A stretch of 5,334 nt of DNA, taken from positions 1 through 5,334 of the forward strand of contig CAMFIY010000216.1 of NCBI GenBank assembly GCA_945952575.1, given 5' to 3'. A model generated the notes under the pieces. That model saw nothing but the letters and a program-made list of their open reading frames with translations, was not told the DNA's origin and ran no database searches. Below, in pieces: positions 1 to 5,334 of the stretch. Every line of letters begins with the position of its first letter. The stretch's first letter is position 1. Position numbers and translations under genes: made by a program. Source of the DNA: an uncultured Leucobacter sp. GTDB taxonomy: Bacteria > Actinomycetota > Actinomycetes > Actinomycetales > Microbacteriaceae.

Positions 1-3000
1 GGAGTGATCCGGGCCCTGCCCCTCGTAGCCGTGCGGCAGCAGCATCACGACCGAGGACTGCTGGCTCCACTTCTGCTCGGCGGCGGCGATGTACTCGTCG
101 ATCACGGTCTGCGCGCCGTTCGCGAAGTCGCCGAACTGGGCCTCCCACAGCACGAGGGCGTCCTCGCGCTGCAGCGAGTAGCCGTACTCGAAGCCGAGCG
201 CCGCGTACTCGGAGAGGAACGAGTCGTAGATCCAGAACCGCGCCTGGTCTTCGGAGAGGTTCAGCAGCGGGAACCATTCCTGGCCGTTGGCGCGATCGTG
301 GAACACCGCGTGCCGCTGGGCGAAGGTGCCGCGACGCGCATCCTGGCCCGAGAACCGGACCGCCGTGCCCTCGAGGAGCAGCGAACCGAGCGCGAGCAGT
401 TCTCCGAAGCCCCAGTCGATGCCGCCCTCTCGGCTCATCTCGACGCGCTTGTTCAGCAGCTGCTGCAGCTTCGGGTGCACCGTGAAGCCGGCGGGCGGGT
501 TGCCGTGCGCCTCGCCGATCCGCTCGACGACGCTCCGGTCCACCGCCGTCGCCACCTGCGTGATCACGGGGATCTCGGTGGTCTCCGGGCCGCGGATGCC
601 GCTCTGATCGACGACGGCGATCGTGCCGGTCTGGGCCGCGTGCGTCTCCATGAAAGCCTGTTCGAGGCGATCCTGGAAGTCCTGCTTCGCCTTGTCGTAC
701 TCCTCCTCGGTGATGTCGCCGCGGCCGACGAGTCCCTCGGTGTAGAGCCGGCGCGTCGAGCGCTTGGCCTCGATCAGGTCGTACATCAGCGGCTGCGTCA
801 TCGACGGATCGTCGCCCTCGTTGTGCCCGCGGCGCCGGTAGCAGATCAGATCGACGATGACGTCCTTGTGGAAGCGCTGCCGGAACCCGTAGGCGAGCTG
901 CGCGACGCGGACGACGGATTCGGGATCGTCGCCGTTCACGTGGAAGATGGGGGCCTGTACGACCTTGCCCACGTCGCTCGAGTAGATCGCCGACCGCGAA
1001 TCGTGCGGCAGGGTGGTGAAGCCGACCTGGTTGTTGATGATGACGTGCAGCGTGCCGCCCGTGCGGTAGCCCCGCAACTGGGACATCTGCAGGGTCTCGT
1101 AGACGATGCCCTGCCCGGCCATCGCGGCGTCGCCGTGGATGAGGATCGGCAGAGTGGTGAAGGACCCGATCGGCTTGAGATCCTGCTTCGCGCGCACGAT
1201 GCCCTCGAGCACGCCGTCCACGGTCTCGAGGTGGGACGGGTTCGCCGCGAGGTGGATCGGCACCTGCGTGCCGTTGGGGGCGGTGAAGACGCCCGAGGTG
1301 CCGAGGTGGTACTTGACGTCGCCGGAGCCCGCTTTCTGCACCGTCCCCTCGAACTCGCGGAAGATCTGCCCGTAGGTCTTGCCCGCGATGTTCGAGAGCA
1401 CGTTGAGGCGTCCGCGGTGCGCCATGCCGATGTCGACGCTGTCGACCCCGTCCTCAGCCGCGTCGATCAGCATGGCGTCGATCAGCGGGATCACCGACTC
1501 GCCGCCCTCGAGGCTGAAGCGCTTCTGGCCGACGTACTTGGTCTGCAGGAAGGTCTCGAACGCCTCGGCCTCGTTCAGCTTCTCGAGGATGCGCATCTGC
1601 TGGTCGTGGCCGGGCTTCTCATAGCTGACCTCGACATTCTCCCGGATCCAGAGCCGCTGCTCGGGATCCTGGATGTGCATGTACTCGACGCCGATCTTGC
1701 GGCAGTAGGAGTCACGGAGGACGCCGAGGATGTCGCGCAGGGGGAGCGTGGGCTTGCCGCCGACGCCGCCGGTCGGGAACTCGCGATCCAGATCCCAGAA
1801 GGTGAGCCCGTGCGATTCGATCTCGAGATCGGGATGGGTGCGCTGCACGTACTCGAGCGGATCCACGTCGGCCATCAGGTGACCGCGCACGCGGAACGAG
1901 TTGATCAGCTCCTGCACGCGCGCCGACTTGTCGACGGCGCCGCCGAAGTCGACGTGGATGTCGGAGGCCCACTGGATCGGCTTGTAGGGGATGCGGAGCG
2001 CGGCGAAGACATCCTCGTAGAAGTCGTGCCCGCCGATGAGGCGCTCATGCACCTTCTTCAAGAACTCGCCGCTGCCCGCGCCCTGGATGACGCGGTGGTC
2101 GTAGGTGCTCGTCAGGGTGATGGTCTTGGAGACGCCCAGGCGGTTCAGCGTCTCGGGGGCCGCGCCCTGGAACTCGGCCGGGTACTCGAGCGCGCCGGCG
2201 CCGATGATCGATCCCTGGCCCTGCATGAGGCGGGGCACCGAGTGCTCCGTGCCGATGCCGCCCGGGTTGGTCAACGAGATCGTGGTGCCCTGGAAGTCGG
2301 CCGCCGCGAGCTTGCCGTCGCGCGTGCGCTTGACCAGATCCTCGTAGGCCGCGAGGTACTCGTTGAAGTCGAGGGTCTCGGCGCGCTTGATCGAGGGGAC
2401 CATGAGGGCCCGCGTGCCGTCTGGCTTCGGCACATCGATGGCGATGCCCAGTCCGACGTGGGCCGGGACGACGATCGAGGGCTTGCCGTCGACCTCCTGG
2501 TAGGCGACGTTCTGGCTCGGGAACTCCTTGACGGCCTGGATGATGGCCCAGCCGATCAGGTGCGTGAACGACACCTTCCCGCCGCGGCTGCGGCGCAGGT
2601 GGCTGTTGATGACGATGCGGTTGTCGATCAGCAGCTTGGCCGGGATCGACCGGACGCTCGTCGCCGTCGGCACGTGCAGGCTCTCGTCCATATTCTTGGA
2701 GAGCGTCTTGGCCATGCCGCGGAGCGGGGTGACCGTGTCCTCGTCGACCGGGATCGCGCCGGTCACCGGAGCGGTGCGCGGTGCGTCGGCCGGGATCGGG
2801 GTCTCGCGAGGCGCCACGTTGGTGGTGCGCGACGGCTGGATGGGAGCCGTCGCGGCGGTCACCGCGGCGGTCGTCGGGCTCGACGCCACGGCCGCGGCGG
2901 GCTGGGCGGCAGGGGCGGACGGAGCGGGATCCTGCGCCGCATCCCGATCGCTCGCGTCCGCCTCCGAACTCGACACGGATCCGCCCGCGTACTTCTCGAG

Positions 3001-3150
3001 GACCGGCCACCAGGACCGGTCGACCGAGTTCGGGTCGGCGATGTACTGCTTGTACATCTCGTCGACCAACCACGCGTTCGCACCGAAATCCGCCGTGTCG
3101 TTGGAAACCGAGCTGTTGTGTTCTGCAGAGCCTGTGATGCCCTCGGCCAA
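1..3150 (-). CDS. kgd: Multifunctional 2-oxoglutarate decarboxylase / dehydrogenase E1 with fused E2-like acyltransferase domain (Kgd/OdhA type), 3' end missing
   Basis: Thiamine-diphosphate enzyme that decarboxylates 2-oxoglutarate in the TCA cycle; cytosolic, the E1 component of the oxoglutarate dehydrogenase complex in Actinobacteria. I translated 1050 codons without a stop. Residues 17-50 are the E1o N-terminal segment (FGANAWLVDEMYKQY, then DPNSVDRSWWPV). Residues 51 to about 135 are an Ala/Pro/Ser/Thr-rich linker. Residues about 140-370 are an E2-like acyltransferase ending in TSTYDHRVIQG (His352). The rest is E1: MAHRGRLNVLSN (His578), YHLG (His615), a ThDP motif from GDAAMAGQG (672-680) to NN (706-707), YRRRGHNEGDDP (771-782) and LPHGYEGQGPDHS (1038-1050, His1040). 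No lipoyl domain is seen, as is normal for this fusion. Family members are about 1220-1260 residues, so about 200 are off the edge. TTG is the only usable start: an in-frame TGA lies at 3219-3217 with no ATG/GTG/TTG between, and the next ATG would cut the N-terminal motif. Inhibition by an FHA protein (GarA/OdhI) is known for relatives; that gene is not in this window. Confidence 0.97.
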   Translation of the reverse strand, partial: MAEGITGSAEHNSSVSNDTADFGANAWLVDEMYKQYIADPNSVDRSWWPVLEKYAGGSVSSSEADASDRDAAQDPAPSAPAAQPAAAVASSPTTAAVTAATAPIQPSRTTNVAPRETPIPADAPRTAPVTGAIPVDEDTVTPLRGMAKTLSKNMDESLHVPTATSVRSIPAKLLIDNRIVINSHLRRSRGGKVSFTHLIGWAIIQAVKEFPSQNVAYQEVDGKPSIVVPAHVGLGIAIDVPKPDGTRALMVPSIKRAETLDFNEYLAAYEDLVKRTRDGKLAAADFQGTTISLTNPGGIGTEHSVPRLMQGQGSIIGAGALEYPAEFQGAAPETLNRLGVSKTITLTSTYDHRVIQGAGSGEFLKKVHERLIGGHDFYEDVFAALRIPYKPIQWASDIHVDFGGAVDKSARVQELINSFRVRGHLMADVDPLEYVQRTHPDLEIESHGLTFWDLDREFPTGGVGGKPTLPLRDILGVLRDSYCRKIGVEYMHIQDPEQRLWIRENVEVSYEKPGHDQQMRILEKLNEAEAFETFLQTKYVGQKRFSLEGGESVIPLIDAMLIDAAEDGVDSVDIGMAHRGRLNVLSNIAGKTYGQIFREFEGTVQKAGSGDVKYHLGTSGVFTAPNGTQVPIHLAANPSHLETVDGVLEGIVRAKQDLKPIGSFTTLPILIHGDAAMAGQGIVYETLQMSQLRGYRTGGTLHVIINNQVGFTTLPHDSRSAIYSSDVGKVVQAPIFHVNGDDPESVVRVAQLAYGFRQRFHKDVIVDLICYRRRGHNEGDDPSMTQPLMYDLIEAKRSTRRLYTEGLVGRGDITEEEYDKAKQDFQDRLEQAFMETHAAQTGTIAVVDQSGIRGPETTEIPVITQVATAVDRSVVERIGEAHGNPPAGFTVHPKLQQLLNKRVEMSREGGIDWGFGELLALGSLLLEGTAVRFSGQDARRGTFAQRHAVFHDRANGQEWFPLLNLSEDQARFWIYDSFLSEYAALGFEYGYSLQREDALVLWEAQFGDFANGAQTVIDEYIAAAEQKWSQQSSVVMLLPHGYEGQGPDHS

Positions 3151-3157
3151 GGCGGCG

Positions 3158-3164
3158 TCCTCTC
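3158..3164 (-). promoter_or_regulatory. Ribosome binding site of kgd (supports the TTG start)
   Basis: On the minus strand GAGAGGA lies 7 bases upstream of the TTG codon at 3150-3148. This is a good purine-rich Shine-Dalgarno match at normal spacing. Together with the in-frame stop upstream, it fixes TTG rather than any ATG as the start of kgd. Confidence 0.65.
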
Positions 3165-3230
3165 GTATGGATCGACAGCAGCAATGCGCGCCCCAGCGGA
3201 GTGCCGGCCGCGATGCTCATTCCGCTCTCA

Positions 3231-3236
3231 AGCCTA
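3231..3236 (-). promoter_or_regulatory. Possible -10 element for kgd
   Basis: TAGGCT on the minus strand fits the TANNNT pattern of actinobacterial -10 boxes. It would place transcription start near 3224, giving a leader of about 75 nt before the TTG. No convincing -35 is visible 16-18 bases upstream, so this is a weak call based on one hexamer in an otherwise GC-rich region. Confidence 0.25.
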
Positions 3237-3262
3237 CGCCCATTCTCTGAGTGATATGGCAC

Positions 3263-3275
3263 CGGACGGGGTCCG
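3263..3275. repeat. Inverted repeat CGGAC-N3-GTCCG between the divergent promoters
   Basis: Perfect 5-base arms flank a GGG spacer. The centre (3269) lies about 36 bases upstream of the predicted rightward transcription start, over the place a -35 box would occupy. It lies about 45 bases upstream of the possible leftward start. That position suits an operator, but the arms are short and a GC-rich 13-mer can arise by chance. I recognise no regulator for it. Confidence 0.3.
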
Positions 3276-3289
3276 TTCTCGGCGCGTTT

Positions 3290-3298
3290 TGCTAAAGT
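3290..3298 (+). promoter_or_regulatory. Extended -10 promoter for the CNNM transporter operon
   Basis: TGCTAAAGT contains a TGN extension followed by TAAAGT, inside the AT-richest patch of the intergenic region (TTTTGCTAAAGTT). No good -35 is seen (GTCCGT at 3271-3276 with a 16-base spacer is a poor match), which is tolerated by extended -10 promoters. Transcription would start about 3305-3306, roughly 115 nt before the first transporter gene and only 3-4 nt before an ATG at 3309. Confidence 0.45.
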
Positions 3299-3308
3299 TG
3301 TCACGATC

Positions 3309-3425
3309 ATGGAATCACCGAGCCGAAGATCCTGCGGCGCCCACGCCGCCACGCAGGACCCCCCGAGTACCGGCCGCGCTGAAGCGCGGCATTCCGCACC
3401 CGCTGTCGACAGGCGCCGCCGATGA
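3309..3425 (+). CDS. Possible near-leaderless 38-residue upstream ORF (leader peptide candidate)
   Basis: An ATG 10 bases after the predicted -10 box opens a 38-codon frame beginning MESPSRRSCGAHAATQ and ending DRRRR. Its TGA stop (3423-3425) overlaps the ATG of the following transporter gene as ATGA. The peptide is Arg-rich and hydrophilic, with no membrane segment and no recognised domain. Features in favour are the promoter spacing, which fits leaderless translation common in Actinobacteria, and the stop/start overlap. Against it, 11 of 38 codons end in A or T and rare AGA, AGG and CGA codons occur, unlike the strongly GC3-biased neighbours, so the stretch may simply be an untranslated leader. 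I do not assign a function. Confidence 0.25.
   Translation: MESPSRRSCGAHAATQDPPSTGRAEARHSAPAVDRRRR
3331..3357 (+). other. Bulged GC-rich hairpin in the transporter leader
   Basis: In the transcript, CCTGC (3331-3335) can pair with GCAGG (3353-3357) and GGCG (3336-3339) with CGCC (3344-3347). This leaves a CCCA loop and a 5-nt bulge at 3348-3352. No U-tract follows, so it is not an intrinsic terminator. Its 5' strand, GCGGCGCC at 3334-3341, is also perfectly complementary to GGCGCCGC at 3412-3419, which overlaps the transporter ribosome binding site. Confidence 0.35.
3373..3390 (+). other. Perfect 7-bp hairpin with TGAA loop in the transporter leader
   Basis: GCCGCGC (3373-3379), loop TGAA, then GCGCGGC (3384-3390): a fully GC stem that should be very stable in RNA. 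There is no following run of T, so it is not a Rho-independent terminator. It lies 31 nt before the transporter ATG. It may be structural, part of an attenuator with the preceding hairpin, or a chance product of high GC. Confidence 0.4.
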
Positions 3426-4876
3426 ATGAATGGTGGCTGCTCGGCATCGGACTGATCCTCACATTCGGCACCGGCATCTTCGTCGCGGCCGAGTTCTCCC
3501 TCGTCGCGCTCGACCGTCACGAGCTCGAGCGGCGGCGCGAGGCGGGCGAACGCGGGCTCGATCGGATCATCGGCGGTCTGCGGATCACCTCGACCCATCT
3601 CTCGAGCGCGCAGCTCGGGATCACGCTGACCACGCTGCTCGCGGGATACACGCTCGAACCCGCGTTCAGCACCATGCTCGCGGGGCCGCTCGTCGCCCTC
3701 GGCCTGCCGGCCGCGGTGATCAGGCCCGTCGCCGCCGTCGTCGCGGTCGCCGTGGCGACGCTGCTCTCCATGGTGTTCGGCGAGCTCGTGCCCAAGAACT
3801 TCGCCATCTCCCGACCGTTGGAGACCGCTCGCATCGTCATGCCGGCCCAGCAGGCGTTCACGACCGTGTTCCGACCGGCGGTCGCCCTCCTCAACGGAAG
3901 CGCGAACGGACTGCTCCGCTCGATCGGGATCGAGCCGAAGGAGGAGCTCTCCGGGGCGCGCACCGCGGAGGAGCTCTCCTCGCTCGTCCGCCACTCGGCG
4001 AGCGAGGGCAAGCTCGAGGCCGACACCGCGACGCTGCTCGACCGCACGCTCCGCTTCGCCGAGCACACGGCCGACGACGTGATGACGCCGCGCACCCGGA
4101 TCCAGAGCATCCATCGTCTCGAGCCCGCCGCGGCCGTCCTCGAACTCGCCGGCCGCACCGGGTTCTCGCGCTTCCCAGTGATCGACGAGGATCGGGACGA
4201 CGTGGTCGGCGTCGTCCACGTCAAGCAGGCGATCGCCGTGCCGCGGGCCAAGCGCGCCGAGGTGCCGGTGGCCGCGCTCGTCGAGGAAGCGGTGCGCGTC
4301 CCCGAGACCATGCGCCTGGACCAGCTGCTGGAGGAGCTGCGCACGCACGGCTTCCAGCTGGCCATCGTGGTGGACGAGTACGGCGGCACGGCCGGGCTCG
4401 TCACGCTGGAGGACCTGGTCGAGGAGATCGTGGGCGAGGTCGCCGACGAGCACGACCGCGCACGCGCCGGAGTCGTCGGCACCGCCGAGGAGATGACGCT
4501 GCCCGCCGATCTCAGACCCGATGAGGTGCGCGAGCAGACCGGCATCGACATCCCGGACGGCGACGACTACGACACGATCGCGGGCTACGTGCTGCTCGAG
4601 CTCGGCAGGATCCCCGTCGTCGGCGAAGAGGTGTCGCTGCGCGACCACACCGGCGAGGACACCGGCGCGACCCTGCGCGTCGAGCGCATGGACGGCCGCC
4701 GGATCGCGCGACTGCGATACATCGGCGCCCCGATTCCCGAGTCCGCGCCCGAGACTCCGGGTCCACCGCGGATCGCGCGCGAACGCGATGCGTCCTCGCC
4801 CGAGCACTCCGATTCCGCCGGAGGACCCGGTCCGATGCTCTCGAAGCGCCGGGCGAAGGGCGGTGATCCCGCATGA
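3422..4876 (+). CDS. CNNM/CBS/CorC-HlyC domain membrane protein ('hemolysin family', putative divalent cation exporter)
   Basis: A complete 484-residue inner-membrane protein. Residues 1 to about 175 form the CNNM (DUF21) domain, with hydrophobic segments near 5-29, 63-78, 97-120 and 135-158. Family motifs include FVAAEFSLVALDRHELE (20-36), SAQLGIT (62-68) and FGELVPKN (119-126). Residues about 219-275 (VMTPRTRIQSI, then FSRFPVID) and 283-340 (AIVVDEYGGTAGLVTLEDLVEEIVGE, 314-339, written as VVDEYGGTAGLV and EDLVEEIVGE) are a CBS pair that in relatives binds adenine nucleotides. Residues about 353-435 are a CorC_HlyC domain (DYDTIAGYVLLELGRIP, 382-398). The tail, 436-484, is Pro/Ser-rich and hydrophilic. 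Relatives (CorC, CNNM) export Mg2+ or similar cations; the old 'hemolysin' name is misleading. An in-frame TGA at 3380-3382 with no start codon in between makes ATG 3422 the first possible start; AGG at 3411-3413 is a weak ribosome binding site. It overlaps the next gene by 4 bases, indicating an operon. Confidence 0.95.
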   Translation: MNEWWLLGIGLILTFGTGIFVAAEFSLVALDRHELERRREAGERGLDRIIGGLRITSTHLSSAQLGITLTTLLAGYTLEPAFSTMLAGPLVALGLPAAVIRPVAAVVAVAVATLLSMVFGELVPKNFAISRPLETARIVMPAQQAFTTVFRPAVALLNGSANGLLRSIGIEPKEELSGARTAEELSSLVRHSASEGKLEADTATLLDRTLRFAEHTADDVMTPRTRIQSIHRLEPAAAVLELAGRTGFSRFPVIDEDRDDVVGVVHVKQAIAVPRAKRAEVPVAALVEEAVRVPETMRLDQLLEELRTHGFQLAIVVDEYGGTAGLVTLEDLVEEIVGEVADEHDRARAGVVGTAEEMTLPADLRPDEVREQTGIDIPDGDDYDTIAGYVLLELGRIPVVGEEVSLRDHTGEDTGATLRVERMDGRRIARLRYIGAPIPESAPETPGPPRIARERDASSPEHSDSAGGPGPMLSKRRAKGGDPA

Positions 4877-5334
4877 GCGACTGGCTCGGAATCCTCTGGC
4901 TCGTGCTGCTGCTCGCAGCCAACGCCTTCTTCGTCGCCGCAGAGTTCGCCGTCATCTCGGCGCGCCGATCCCAGATCGAGCCGCGGGCGGAGGCCGGCTC
5001 CAAGCGCGCCAGGACCGCGCTCTACGCCATCGAGCACGCCACGCTCATGCTGGCGACGAGCCAGCTCGGCATCACCGTCTGCTCGCTGCTGATCCTGAAC
5101 GTGTCGGAACCGGCGATCCACCACCTGCTCGAGGGGCCGCTGCACTGGACCGGCATGTCCGCCGAAGCGGTGTCCGTCGTGGCGTTCATCATCGTGCTGC
5201 TGCTGGTCTCCTACCTCCACGTCGTGTTCGGCGAGATGGTGCCGAAGAACGCCGCATTCTCGATGCCGGATCAGGCCGTGCTCCTGCTCGCGCCGCCGCT
5301 GGTCGGGATCTCGCGGTTGTTCCGGCACGTCATC
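4873..5334 (+). CDS. Second CNNM-domain ('hemolysin family') membrane protein, 3' end missing
   Basis: The first 154 codons of a paralogue of the preceding gene, cut by the right edge. The CNNM domain is visible: hydrophobic segment about 6-30 with FVAAEFAVISARRSQIE (20-36), TSQLGIT (62-68), hydrophobic segment about 98-119 and FGEMVPKNAAFS (119-130). A further apolar stretch, 134-148, begins the last visible segment. These motifs fall at the same residue numbers as in the upstream protein, so the two align without gaps here. CBS and CorC_HlyC domains are expected beyond the edge, but some family members lack the latter. The ATG overlaps the upstream TGA as ATGA (4873-4876), and a GAAGGG purine stretch at 4855-4860 lies 12 bases ahead, implying translational coupling. 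It probably contributes to divalent cation transport, perhaps as a partner of the first protein. Substrate cannot be read from the sequence. Confidence 0.93.
   Translation, partial: MSDWLGILWLVLLLAANAFFVAAEFAVISARRSQIEPRAEAGSKRARTALYAIEHATLMLATSQLGITVCSLLILNVSEPAIHHLLEGPLHWTGMSAEAVSVVAFIIVLLLVSYLHVVFGEMVPKNAAFSMPDQAVLLLAPPLVGISRLFRHVI

Noticed and set aside
3001..3021. Inverted repeat GACCGG-N9-CCGGTC inside kgd.
   Set aside because: It lies within codons for a conserved Asp-Arg-Ser-Trp-Trp-Pro segment and is explained by codon choice in a GC-rich gene. Nothing suggests a control site there.
3250..3265. Possible CRP/GlxR-type cAMP receptor site beginning AGTGA.
   Set aside because: The left half resembles TGTGA, but the position of the right half reads ACCGG rather than TCACA, so there is no palindrome.
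4..3429. A 1141-codon open frame on the plus strand antisense to kgd.
   Set aside because: The opposite strand translates into a full Kgd with all catalytic motifs. The plus-strand product is a repetitive Arg/Asp/Val/Leu-rich sequence with no recognisable domain, as expected when high GC3 coding leaves antisense frames free of stops.
3430..4524. Alternative plus-strand start at the third ATG of the ATGAATGAATGG cluster.
   Set aside because: This frame gives an Arg-rich product without motifs. The frame starting at 3422 gives the complete CNNM-CBS-CorC protein. The clustered ATGs result from the local repeat ATGAATGA.
2045..4807. A 920-codon open frame on the minus strand spanning the CNNM gene, the intergenic region and part of kgd.
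   Set aside because: It is the antisense shadow of the CNNM gene plus an out-of-frame pass through kgd. Its composition is biased (Arg, Gly, Asp), no domain is visible, and it crosses two well-supported genes.
4585..5328. Minus-strand open frame of 247 codons over the junction of the two CNNM genes.
   Set aside because: The plus strand encodes clear CNNM motifs here. The antisense product is His/Arg/Asp-rich low-complexity sequence typical of GC-rich shadow frames.
1..5334. Mobile elements, CRISPR arrays, tRNA or rRNA genes, and intrinsic terminators.
   Set aside because: No direct-repeat arrays, transposase-like products, cloverleaf sequences or hairpins followed by T-runs were seen. The window is filled by core-type genes and one short intergenic region.

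Overview
This window comes from a high-GC Gram-positive bacterium (Actinobacteria), most likely a member of Micrococcales such as Microbacteriaceae. The G+C is very high with strongly GC-biased third codon positions. The left gene is the actinobacterial 2-oxoglutarate decarboxylase fusion (Kgd/OdhA type), in which an E2-like acyltransferase domain sits in front of an E1 domain. The family-level placement is inference; no rRNA or other phylogenetic marker is present.

Layout. Positions 1-3150 (minus strand) hold the first 1050 codons of kgd. The open frame is uninterrupted, begins at a TTG codon at 3150-3148, and runs off the left edge; roughly the last 200 residues are missing. Positions 3151-3421 are a 271-base divergent intergenic region. 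It contains a kgd ribosome binding site, a possible kgd promoter, a 13-base inverted repeat, an extended -10 promoter pointing right, and a GC-rich leader. The leader has two hairpins and a possible 38-codon small ORF. Positions 3422-4876 (plus strand) encode a complete 484-residue CNNM/CBS/CorC-HlyC membrane protein ('hemolysin family', CorC-like divalent cation transporter). Positions 4873 to the right edge encode the N-terminal 154 residues of a second protein of the same family, overlapping the first by an ATGA.

Function. Kgd acts at the 2-oxoglutarate node of the TCA cycle, using thiamine diphosphate and Mg2+. The two membrane proteins are tandem paralogues whose CNNM motifs sit at identical residue numbers, and they are almost certainly co-translated. 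Known CNNM/CorC proteins export Mg2+ or related divalent cations. A functional link between the Mg2+-dependent Kgd and the neighbouring putative Mg2+ transporters is possible but not shown by the sequence.

Most of the window is ordinary core-genome content, and no clearly new system is visible. The part most worth a second look is the leader of the CNNM operon: an apparently near-leaderless small ORF ending in an ATGA overlap with the transporter start, plus an upstream hairpin arm that is perfectly complementary over 8 nt to the transporter's ribosome-binding region.
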